Positions 9,224-16,184 of a stretch of DNA of 16,184 nucleotides are shown here, in pieces. This DNA comes from Neocallimastix lanati (nom. inval.) (taxonomy: Eukaryota; Neocallimastigomycota; Neocallimastigomycetes; Neocallimastigales; Neocallimastigaceae). The stretch's first letter is position 1. Each line of letters starts with the position of its first letter. The DNA lies in contig JACVTC010000599.1 in the NCBI GenBank assembly GCA_016946835.1, positions 1-16,184 of the forward strand. Reading direction: 5' to 3'. Made by a program: the position numbers and the translations under genes. The notes under the pieces are model-generated. The model was not told where the DNA came from, searched no databases, and worked only from the letters and a program-made list of their open reading frames with translations.

Positions 9224-9706
9224 TTAGTATTTATTATCATTACTATTAAATTTTCTTTTATTTATGTTGTTATTATTGTCTATGATATAGTGGTAATTGT
9301 GTTTATTTTTGTAATTGATATTATTGTTATTTTGGTTATTGTTATTATTTATTTCGAATATCTTTTTGTTAAATTTCTTTATTTGACTTCCGTTTTGATT
9401 TTTTGTTAATGTGTCAGCGAGCATTTCGTCGGTTGGAATATATTTTAGATCTATTTTATTTTGATTAATATTGTCTTTGTTAAAGTAATATTTTATTGAA
9501 ATATGTTTTAATTTGCTGTTTAGTTCGCCGTTTTTTATTGTTTTTAAGCTTGAAGTATTATCTGTGAATATCGTTATAGGTTTTTTAAAATTAAGTAATT
9601 CCTTTAGGATGTTTCTTATCCAAAGTACCTTTTTTACACATTCGGAAGTGGCTATATATTCAGCTTCGGTAGTACTAGTGGCTACGATGGACTGCTTCTT
9701 TGATCC
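9224..9706 (-). pseudogene. RNase H C-terminal part, downstream of the premature stop
   Basis: In-frame continuation of the Gag-Pol frame after TGA at 9707-9709, running 160 codons to a TAA. Numbering through the stop, it carries SKKQSIVATSTTEAEY with the expected catalytic Glu near 1483, IFTDN with Asp near 1518, KHISIKYY, and the ADTLTK box that closes copia RNase H domains. An Asn-rich tail of about 60 residues (FEINNNNNQNNNNINY) follows. All RNase H landmarks are preserved without frameshift, which points to a very recent loss. Translation would need stop readthrough or a restored codon; no dedicated recoding signal is recognised. Confidence 0.9.
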
Positions 9707-12700
9707 TCAGCATATTGGGGAATTTCCCATTAATATTATGTGTCCTGAGGTAGATTTTCTATCTTCAAGATCTCCTGAAAAGTCAGAATCGGTGTATCTA
9801 ATAAAGTTCCCTTTTCCATTATATCTCAGCTTATAATCTTTAGTAGCGTTTAGGTATTTGAATATATTCAATACCTTGTTCCAATCTGATACGGTAGGGG
9901 ATTCAGATTTTCTTGCTATTTTATGAACGGCGAAGCTGATGTCTGGACGTGTGATTTTTGCGATGTATATCAGCGATCCAATTGCACTTTTGAATATCGT
10001 CGTGTTAAATGGTTTTTTGTTTTCTGATATTAGATTGTCTCCTGTACATGGTGTAGATTGTTTTTTGATATTTTTAATATTATATTTTTCGAGTAACGTG
10101 TTTATTGTGTGAGTTTGAGATATTATATAATCGTTATGATCCTTTTCTATTTTTATTCCTAGTATATATCTTAGAGGTTCACAATTTGAGATTTTGAATC
10201 TTTTCTTAAGTTTGCTTATTATATTTCTTATTTCTCGATTGTTTCCGGTAATCATCATGTCATCGACGTATAATCCAATAAGACCGACAAGTTTATTATT
10301 GATTACCTTTTTGAAGATGCATGGTTCTGAACTCAATTGCGTATATCCATTTTCTCTAAGGAATTTTGAGATGTTAAGAAACCATTGTCTTCCGGCCTGT
10401 TTTAAACCGTAGAGTGCCCTATTTAATCTCCAGAAACCTTTTTTGAAATTTTTATCTCCTTTTGGAATTTGGATATATAATGTTTTGTCAATGTTTGCAT
10501 TTAAGTATGCTGCTTTTATGTCCAGTTGTTGAATATTCCACTTGAATTTGGCAGCAAGGGCAATAATTAGTTTTATGCTATCTGTGTTAAGTGTTGGTGA
10601 ATAAGTAATGTCATAGTCTATACCTTTTTGTTGCTTGTAGCCCCTGGCTACTAATCTTGCTTTATATTTAGTGATATTGTTGTTTTCATCTCTTTTTACA
10701 GTGAATACCCATTTTGAAGATATAATGTTGGTATTTTTTGGAATTCTTTTAGTAAACGTCATTATTTTATTTGCATATAAGTTATCAAGTTCATTTTTGA
10801 TTGCAGTTAACCATTCTTTCTTTTCATTACTGTTGATAGCTTCATTAAAATTTTTGGGGATCTTTTGGATTGTGTTTTTGGCTGAAATTTTATTTTTATT
10901 GCTATTTATGTGTGAGATGTTATTGAATTCTTTATTATTGATTAGTGATTTTATTCTTTTATTAGATATTGGATCGTTTTTATCTGTTGATGTATGTGGT
11001 CTTTTTCTGAGTATTTGAGGGATGTTGTCGATATTTTTTATTTTCTTATAAATTATGTTTTCTACGTCTTCAATATTTCTTTTTCTTTTATGATTAATTG
11101 AACTAGGGTTTCTTTTTATTTTCTTGTGATTATTGTCATCATTCGTAAATAGTGATCTATTTCGATTTATAGTTTTTGATTGTTTATCAGTATTATTATT
11201 GTTTATTATAATATTGTTGGTGTAATTTGTGGAATCGTTGTGAATTTCATTGTCGTTATTTTCAATATTTTTGGTATGATTGATGTCATCATTGTTGGTA
11301 TAGCTTTGTCCATCAATATTTTCTGTATTGTTGTTTGCATTTTCTTGAATACTATCTGTAGTACGAATATCATGTATATGTTGTTGTATATTATTATTAG
11401 GGTAATTATTATTATCAATATTTTGGAAGGTGTCTGAAATGTCTGAGTTTTCAAAGGTAAGAGTGTTGTTTGTAATACAGAGTTCATTATTGATATTTGA
11501 TATTTTACTATTTAATTGTACTCCAGGAAATATATCTTCTAAGAATAGTGCTTCTCTAACAAGTTTACATTTATTATCGTTTAAGTCCATAATGATGAAA
11601 CTATTAGATTCAAAATCAATACTTAAAAATATTCCTTTTCTTGATTTGGGCTCGAATTTAGAAATTTTGTTATTATTGGGAATTTTGTAATATGTAGAGC
11701 ATCCGAAAACTTTGATTTTTGATAATTCGATGTCTTTATTAAAGAAAATTTTATTGAGGATTTGATTGTTTATGCTGGAATGTGGAGTGATATTATATAA
11801 ATGAGTGGCGTACTTGATTGCAAAATCCCAAAATTTAGTATTGAGTTTTAAAGTGAATAGTAATGTTCTTGTGCAATCGACTATGGTACGGTTGAACCTT
11901 TCCGCGAGACCGTTGATTTGCGGATTATAAGGTGTTGAGAATACTTTGTTTATACCTTTATTGTTACAGAAATTGAATATCCTTTTATTCTTGTATTCTT
12001 TACCATTGTCTGATTTGAAAGTTTTGATAACTTTATTATATTGGTTTTCAATAAATGTGAGAAATTGTATTATTATTTCGGTTGCTTGTGACTTTTCTTC
12101 AAGTAAATATAACCATGCCTTTGGTGAAAATTCATCTATGAATGTTATGAAGTATTTTTTGTTAGTAATGGATGGTTCAACAGGACCAACAATGTCGGAG
12201 TGGATTGTCTCCAGTATTTCTGTGGCTCTAGGGGGAGTACCATTAAAAGGGTCTTTATTCATTTTGGAAATTCGGCATTCAGTACAATTTAACGGCTTTA
12301 TTTTATTTAGTTTTAGATATTTGTTAATGTCATAAAGAAAAAAGTGACCAAGTCGATTATGCCAAATTTTTAAATTATTGTTGTCTATTTCAATGTTAAG
12401 TAGATTGTGGGAATTAGTATTAATTGGATTTATAGTCATGTGTATAATATTGTGGATGTTGGAATAAAAAGTTCCAATAACTCGATTGTTCATAATAAGA
12501 CTGATGTAAGGCTTGTTTTTTCGATCTGATGCAATTAGGGTATATATTCCTTCTTTTGAAAGTTTAATACCACTAATTATATTTTTTGATACGTTCTTTG
12601 AAAATAGCACGTGATGTAAGGCAATTCTATGACCGTTTATTTTCCCATGAAATGTACCATATCCTTCAAAGTAGCATTTGGTATTGTTAGCACATCTCAT

Positions 12701-14113
12701 TGTAATGTTTTGTTTTTTAAAATCAATTAATAGATACTTATTATTTGTAATATGTTCAGAGGAACCTGTGTCATAGGTCCATTGAGTACTATATGGATAT
12801 TGTTCGTCTGATGATAAATATTCAAGGTTGAATATATTTTTATCATTTACTTGACGATACGGTTTTGTATTCATAAATGAATGATATGCTGAGCAACTAT
12901 AAACATGATCATTTGAAAGTAAAAAATTAATGAAAAATGAAATATTATTATTAAAATTGTTGTTTAATATAAAATTATTATTAGTTGTTATCATGTGATT
13001 ATTCATTGTTTCTATGTTATTTATGGATTCATCATCGGTATATTCAATGCTATTTATGGAATAATCATAATAGTTATTATAAAGTTCATCGAAGGAGACA
13101 TAGTCATCGTTATGTTCGATGTTTTTTAATGATCCAGTTTGTTTTTTGTAATTATATTTATGTTTCTTTTGATTGATACTATTGTTTTTGTAATTTTTTG
13201 AGTTTCGAATTCTTTTGTTTGTCTTCGCATTGAAAAAACATTCGTCAGTGGAATGTCCGTTGATTTTACAAATGTGACAAAATTTCTTGTTGGAAGGATA
13301 AAATTTTGAGTTGCGTAGATTTTTAGTATGATGGTAGACATGGTTAAGATCATAATCAAGGTCCATGTTGTCTTCTTGAGAATTTTGAATATAATTGTTG
13401 TTTAAACTAGTGAGTCTATTGGACTTACTATTATATTTTCTAATAAAAATCTTATTTTTGATATCATTGTAGAATTCAATCGGGTTGACGTCTGCGTTAA
13501 AATTGACAATATTTTTGATTTCATTTGGAAGAGCATTGTGTAAAATTGTGAGTTTTTCTAAATTGTTTGGATTTAAATTTGTGTCATGTAACATATTGAA
13601 AAGTTCCATAATTTCATTTATGACATCCATAGTGTTATTAATGTCACTTGCTTTAAGTTCATAGAGCCTCTTGTACCAAATAGAATGTTCTTCTTCTTCG
13701 TCTCTTTCGTAGAGTTGTTTAAGTTTCTCCATTTTTTCAAATGCTTTTTCTCTCTTTTCGATAAATTTTAAAACTTTATCTGTTACATTAGCGATGATTA
13801 TGGAGTTAGTAATAGCGTCGTTGGCAATCGCCTCTTCTATAGCGTTCTGTTGTTGAATCAATTGTTCTTGAATATTTTGGATATTGGCTTGAAGTTCACG
13901 GTTATTTTGATTATTCTCGGCCTGAGCTTGTAGATTTTGGAGATCATTAGTTAATTGATTAAAGACGTTGGTTCGTTCAGCAATGATGTCGACTTCAGTA
14001 TATTGGAATAGTCTCTTTCCTTTAAGGAAATTTTGAATAAAGAGGTACCAAGTACGAAAATTTTTTCCATTGAGTTTTTGGACAAAAGGTGTAGTAGTAG
14101 TGGCGGCGTTCAT
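9707..14113 (-). CDS. Copia-type Gag-Pol polyprotein, cut short in RNase H
   Basis: 1468 residues from ATG at 14113, chosen because it is the first ATG after the LTR and primer site, in an ACCATGA context 21 nt from the LTR. Gag: residues 1-300, with a Gln/Asn-rich probable coiled coil (55-100) and a CCHC knuckle C279-C282-H287-C292. Protease: DTGS at 448-451. Integrase: zinc-binding H585, H590, C610, C613; catalytic D640, D702, E738 (D-X35-E); and KSRKGIFL (823-830), matching the copia GKGY region. An Asn-rich spacer (870-1085) follows, with basic clusters KKIKRN and HKRKRN that could act in nuclear import. RT: D1198 in QLDIKAAYLNA and YVDD at 1282-1285. RNase H begins at YTDSDFSGD (D1442). 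The stop after GNSPIC replaces a codon that is usually Trp in this family. Gag and Pol share one frame, so no frameshift is needed. Substrates are its own RNA and cDNA in virus-like particles (family knowledge). Confidence 0.96.
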   Translation of the reverse strand: MNAATTTTPFVQKLNGKNFRTWYLFIQNFLKGKRLFQYTEVDIIAERTNVFNQLTNDLQNLQAQAENNQNNRELQANIQNIQEQLIQQQNAIEEAIANDAITNSIIIANVTDKVLKFIEKREKAFEKMEKLKQLYERDEEEEHSIWYKRLYELKASDINNTMDVINEIMELFNMLHDTNLNPNNLEKLTILHNALPNEIKNIVNFNADVNPIEFYNDIKNKIFIRKYNSKSNRLTSLNNNYIQNSQEDNMDLDYDLNHVYHHTKNLRNSKFYPSNKKFCHICKINGHSTDECFFNAKTNKRIRNSKNYKNNSINQKKHKYNYKKQTGSLKNIEHNDDYVSFDELYNNYYDYSINSIEYTDDESINNIETMNNHMITTNNNFILNNNFNNNISFFINFLLSNDHVYSCSAYHSFMNTKPYRQVNDKNIFNLEYLSSDEQYPYSTQWTYDTGSSEHITNNKYLLIDFKKQNITMRCANNTKCYFEGYGTFHGKINGHRIALHHVLFSKNVSKNIISGIKLSKEGIYTLIASDRKNKPYISLIMNNRVIGTFYSNIHNIIHMTINPINTNSHNLLNIEIDNNNLKIWHNRLGHFFLYDINKYLKLNKIKPLNCTECRISKMNKDPFNGTPPRATEILETIHSDIVGPVEPSITNKKYFITFIDEFSPKAWLYLLEEKSQATEIIIQFLTFIENQYNKVIKTFKSDNGKEYKNKRIFNFCNNKGINKVFSTPYNPQINGLAERFNRTIVDCTRTLLFTLKLNTKFWDFAIKYATHLYNITPHSSINNQILNKIFFNKDIELSKIKVFGCSTYYKIPNNNKISKFEPKSRKGIFLSIDFESNSFIIMDLNDNKCKLVREALFLEDIFPGVQLNSKISNINNELCITNNTLTFENSDISDTFQNIDNNNYPNNNIQQHIHDIRTTDSIQENANNNTENIDGQSYTNNDDINHTKNIENNDNEIHNDSTNYTNNIIINNNNTDKQSKTINRNRSLFTNDDNNHKKIKRNPSSINHKRKRNIEDVENIIYKKIKNIDNIPQILRKRPHTSTDKNDPISNKRIKSLINNKEFNNISHINSNKNKISAKNTIQKIPKNFNEAINSNEKKEWLTAIKNELDNLYANKIMTFTKRIPKNTNIISSKWVFTVKRDENNNITKYKARLVARGYKQQKGIDYDITYSPTLNTDSIKLIIALAAKFKWNIQQLDIKAAYLNANIDKTLYIQIPKGDKNFKKGFWRLNRALYGLKQAGRQWFLNISKFLRENGYTQLSSEPCIFKKVINNKLVGLIGLYVDDMMITGNNREIRNIISKLKKRFKISNCEPLRYILGIKIEKDHNDYIISQTHTINTLLEKYNIKNIKKQSTPCTGDNLISENKKPFNTTIFKSAIGSLIYIAKITRPDISFAVHKIARKSESPTVSDWNKVLNIFKYLNATKDYKLRYNGKGNFIRYTDSDFSGDLEDRKSTSGHIILMGNSPIC

Positions 14114-14122
14114 GGTAGAAAA

Positions 14123-14134
14123 AGACTCTTAATC
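14123..14134 (-). promoter_or_regulatory. Primer-binding site, complementary to a tRNA-Lys(CUU) anticodon arm
   Basis: The plus strand reads AGACTCTTAATC immediately before the LTR TG. This equals the eukaryotic tRNA-Lys(CUU) anticodon arm from about A29 to C40, including the loop CUCUUAA, so the element RNA is complementary to it. No TGG complementary to a tRNA CCA end occurs at the LTR edge. Drosophila copia and yeast Ty5 use internal initiator-Met tRNA segments in a comparable way. The tRNA sequence is from general knowledge and the host gene was not checked. Confidence 0.72.
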
Positions 14135-14169
14135 TGATAAATATAGTATATCAAATTTATTTATTTAAT

Positions 14170-14200
<31 letters not shown>

Positions 14201-14447
14201 ATTTATAAAATAATAAGGTAATTACAAGGATATAAAATTAGGGTAAAATTAATGACATTTATACACATGTTGTGGCTTGATTTTATTTATCATTTGATCA
14301 AAACTATTTCTAATTTACATAAAAAATCGCGAATAAATTTAATTGCAAATTTATAAAAATAATTGCTAATACTTTAATTAAATTACGAATTTTAATTTAT
14401 TTATTTCAAATAATTTATTTTAATATTTTAAATCAATATTTATAACA
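14135..14447 (-). repeat. 5' LTR of the copia element
   Basis: Complete 313-bp LTR bounded by TG and CA. On the coding strand it starts TGTTATAAAT and ends ATTTATCA. It holds the element promoter and the transcription start region, and it is the copy that keeps G/C at all four sites differing from the other LTR. Confidence 0.97.
14257..14263 (-). promoter_or_regulatory. Probable TATA box in the 5' LTR
   Basis: TATAAAT on the minus strand within GTGTATAAATGTC, about 120 bases before the LTR end, a sensible place for RNA polymerase II initiation within the LTR. It is conserved in the other LTR at 8962-8968. Other TATA-like strings exist in this LTR. Confidence 0.5.
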
Positions 14448-14452
14448 ATAAT
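14448..14452. repeat. Target-site duplication, right copy
   Basis: ATAAT directly after the LTR CA, identical to 8835-8839. Confidence 0.85.
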
Positions 14453-14508
14453 ATTTTATAATAAAATAAAGGTTATTAATTTATTCATTACCACAAACTA
14501 GCAAATTA

Positions 14509-14580
14509 GTAACCATGGTTCAATGGTAAGTTACCATGACCATCGGGCTGAACCCTTAGGGTTTGACACCCACTCTTTCC
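14509..14580 (+). ncRNA. tRNA-like segment with A and B boxes (SINE head or tRNA pseudogene)
   Basis: TGGTTCAATGG (14516-14526) fits the RNA polymerase III A box TRGYNNANNNG exactly. GGTTTGACACC (14560-14570) fits the B box with T for C and A for T. The starts are 44 bases apart, as in a tRNA. The T stem keeps three G-C pairs (GGG/CCC around TTTGACA). The acceptor ends pair poorly and no clear anticodon stem forms, so it is not a functional tRNA. The segment is much more GC-rich than its surroundings. A tRNA-derived SINE or an old tRNA relic are both possible; chance is less likely. Confidence 0.42.
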
Positions 14581-14628
14581 AAATTTTAATAACTTTTTAT
14601 TTATTATAACTAGAATATTAAAGAAATT

Positions 14629-14669
14629 ACTAGTGTTTATCGGTTAAACAGTTGAACCGATAATACTAG
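14629..14669. other. Strong hairpin
   Basis: CTAGTGTTTATCGGTT pairs with AACCGATAATACTAG with one bulge and one mismatch, around a 9-base loop. The nine inner pairs, including CGG/CCG, are uninterrupted. It lies about 50 bases after the tRNA-like segment. Function is unknown; it may be part of an LTR or the body of a SINE. Confidence 0.7.
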
Positions 14670-14825
14670 AAAAATCTATTTTATTAATAATTTTTATCAT
14701 TTTTTATCTAAGATTCATTTTCTAGAAAGAAAACTTGTTTTCTTTAATTTTCTTAAATTTTCTTTTATTTCTAATAATTACTAATAACAACTGATAACTT
14801 AAAATAATTAATTTTCCTGAAAAAC

Positions 14826-14835
14826 TATAAATAGG
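14826..14835 (+). promoter_or_regulatory. TATA box of a possible plus-strand LTR
   Basis: TATAAATAGG, a near-ideal TATA element, with AATAAA 15-25 bases downstream. No ORF follows, so a host gene promoter is unlikely. A decayed LTR fits the primer-site-like junction at 15419. Confidence 0.4.
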
Positions 14836-15418
14836 TGTAGAATTTCATAATAAAATGTTTTTACTTGTGCTTTTATTAATTAATTTTAAAGTAATTTAAA
14901 ATATTACAATAATTAATTAATAAAATAATAATTTATATTTTTATTAATAAAAAAAAACTTTATTTAATAAAACATATTTTGAATTACTTTAGTTTCGAGA
15001 GCCTTTTGTGTAAAAACCTTAAAACAATCTTAAGTAACATAAAGATTTGTTACATGCAGTTAATAACTAATAAAAAGAATTTTTATAATAAAGAGATTAA
15101 TAAAAGAATTTTTTTTAATAAAATAAATTTCGTTTGAGTATTATTATTGAAAGTGTTGTTTTTTGTTGTTTTTGTTTTTGTTGTAATTGTAATCTGCTCC
15201 ATAAGGAACATTTTACAGTGAAATAATATGTGAAATATGTTTTTATTAATTAAAATTCAATATCACCAAAAAAATTTAAAATTTTTAATTTAAATATAAT
15301 ATTATAAATTATTATAAAATAATATTTCGGGTGTAAGAAATTTTTAAAAATATTAAATTTTTTAAATTATTGATCAAAATTTTTAATTAAAACCTCAAAG
15401 GTTATTTTTTTAAAGTCA
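14836..15418 (+). other. Non-coding, possible R-U5 part of a plus-strand LTR
   Basis: AT-rich with no frame longer than about 40 codons, containing TTACTTTAGTTTCGAGAGCC (about 14985-15003), TTACATGCAGTTAATAAC, and a GTTGTTTTTTGTTG T/G-rich tract (15150-15185). It ends in GTCA at 15415-15418, a possible LTR 3' end. No gene is recognised. Confidence 0.35.
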
Positions 15419-15448
15419 ATTGTGGCTTGATAGCAACCTAACGTAAAG
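15419..15448 (+). promoter_or_regulatory. Primer-site-like junction and leader
   Basis: After GTCA, the sequence ATTG then TGGCTTGATAGCAACC (from 15423) has the layout LTR-CA, short spacer, TGG primer site. It continues ACCTAACGTAAAG (15436-15448), which matches ACCTAACGTTAAG on the minus strand at 5974-5986 at 12 of 13 positions. This supports a leader of a related element. The cognate tRNA was not identified. Confidence 0.33.
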
Positions 15449-16184
15449 TAAAATTTGATTAATAAAACTTTCTAACACTTAGAGTAAACATGCAATAACT
15501 TATTGCTAAAAATCTTATTAAATATTATTACAATTTCTAATTTTTAAAATTACTTATTTATTAAACTATTACTTAGCATTTGTTTTTAATTTATTTATAA
15601 TTGGTTATTTAATAATATATCGTTTCTATTGTATCAGGTAAGTTTAATATTTAATAAAATAACGGAATAATAAGTAACCAAAGGAAATATAAATTTAACA
15701 TCTCTCTATTCGAGTTGTTATATGAAATATCTATATTAACTTTAAATAATTATTTCTATATACTTAAAGAATATAATCCAGCGATGTTAAACTCTATTTG
15801 TTAATAGTTGGCTGGGTGTACACTAAAATTATTTATTTATTCTTAAAATAATTTATTTTTATTTATTTAATATAATTATATATTTGATATAACGAATTAT
15901 TTTAATAATAACGCTAGTGTGTTAATAATATAATTTAATTACATGGTTTATTTATACATGGTAATATATTTTATGATTGGATAAATGTTTGGTTTATTTA
16001 AACTTACAAATCATTTAATTATAAAACTATCTAACTAAAACAAATTTAACTATATATAGAAACTAATAATAAAATATAATAAAATAAATATACAATTTAA
16101 GTACAAAATTAAACTAAGATTGTAAATAATTAGCTAGAAATTGTAAGCTGTTTATGGATACATTACATAACCATGATGATATCA
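15449..16184. other. Non-coding right end, no gene recognised
   Basis: No significant ORF on either strand, although a gag frame would be expected if an intact plus-strand element started at 15419. CCAGC (15779-15783) and GCTGG (15811-15815) form the ends of a weak inverted repeat. The rest is AT-rich without clear repeats. Confidence 0.5.

Larger units (their letters stand above)
8840..14447 (-). mobile_element. Ty1/copia LTR retrotransposon, nearly intact
   Basis: A complete structural set is present on the minus strand. There are two 313-bp LTRs (309/313 identical), a 5-bp duplication outside them, a primer site next to the 5' LTR, a GAGGGGGGAA polypurine tract next to the 3' LTR, and one Gag-Pol frame in the Pseudoviridae order protease, integrase, RT, RNase H. 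Total length is 5608 bp. The LTR divergence of 4/313 points to a fairly recent insertion. One premature TGA in RNase H makes this copy probably non-autonomous, though it could still be mobilised in trans. Confidence 0.97.

Noticed and set aside
9707-9709. TGA read as Trp under a variant nuclear code
   Set aside because: All Trp codons that can be checked in the long frame are TGG, and TGA occurs only once in frame, so a point mutation is simpler.
11206-11487. A 93-codon minus-strand frame rich in Ile and Thr
   Set aside because: It overlaps the Asn-rich spacer of Gag-Pol in another frame; the AAT repeats shift to ATA/TAA-type codons. No independent signal.
9513-12335. Several plus-strand open frames of 70-130 codons opposite the copia polyprotein
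   Set aside because: They are antisense shadows of the conserved Gag-Pol frame, with hydrophobic composition from reversed Asn/Lys codons and no domains.
14509-14580. Functional tRNA gene
   Set aside because: The acceptor and anticodon stems do not form and the B box has two changes; only the promoter-like boxes are kept.

Overview
This is a very AT-rich eukaryotic window with no recognisable host gene. It consists of simple-sequence DNA and retrotransposons at several stages of decay. The base composition, the long A/T homopolymers, the Asn/Lys-rich retroelement proteins and the fungal-type Ty3 reverse transcriptase remnant suggest an AT-rich fungus. An early-diverging lineage such as an anaerobic gut fungus or a glomeromycete would fit, but no host gene confirms this, so the taxonomy is inference.

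Layout. Positions 1-2850 are non-coding, dense in homopolymers and short tandem repeats; they include a four-unit minisatellite of about 53 bp (204-413) and a perfect 3 x 46-bp tandem repeat (1938-2075). Positions 2863-5830 hold a broken Ty3/gypsy pol on the minus strand: RNase H start, RT with YLDD, linker, protease C-terminal part, an unexplained stretch of about 0.7 kb, then the protease LDSG motif and an Asn-rich gag-end-like segment. Positions 5890-7000 carry two diverged direct repeats that look like LTR-plus-leader pieces in the same orientation. Positions 7841-7975 are a small GC-rich island with hairpins.

The main feature is a nearly complete Ty1/copia retrotransposon on the minus strand, 8840-14447. 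It has 313-bp LTRs, a 5-bp ATAAT target duplication, a polypurine tract and a single Gag-PR-IN-RT-RH frame of 1629 codons. That frame is broken by one TGA, at the position of a usually conserved Trp in RNase H. Its primer site abuts the 5' LTR and matches the complement of the anticodon arm of a tRNA-Lys(CUU), not a tRNA 3' end, which suggests priming by a half-tRNA. All four LTR differences, and the premature stop, are C/G to T/A transitions if the right LTR is ancestral.

Right of the copia element (14453-16184) there is no gene. The stretch holds a tRNA-like A-box/B-box segment, a strong hairpin, a TATA box, and a primer-site-like junction that shares a 12-of-13 leader motif, in the opposite orientation, with the repeat at 5974-5986. 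This suggests a further decayed LTR element running on the plus strand.
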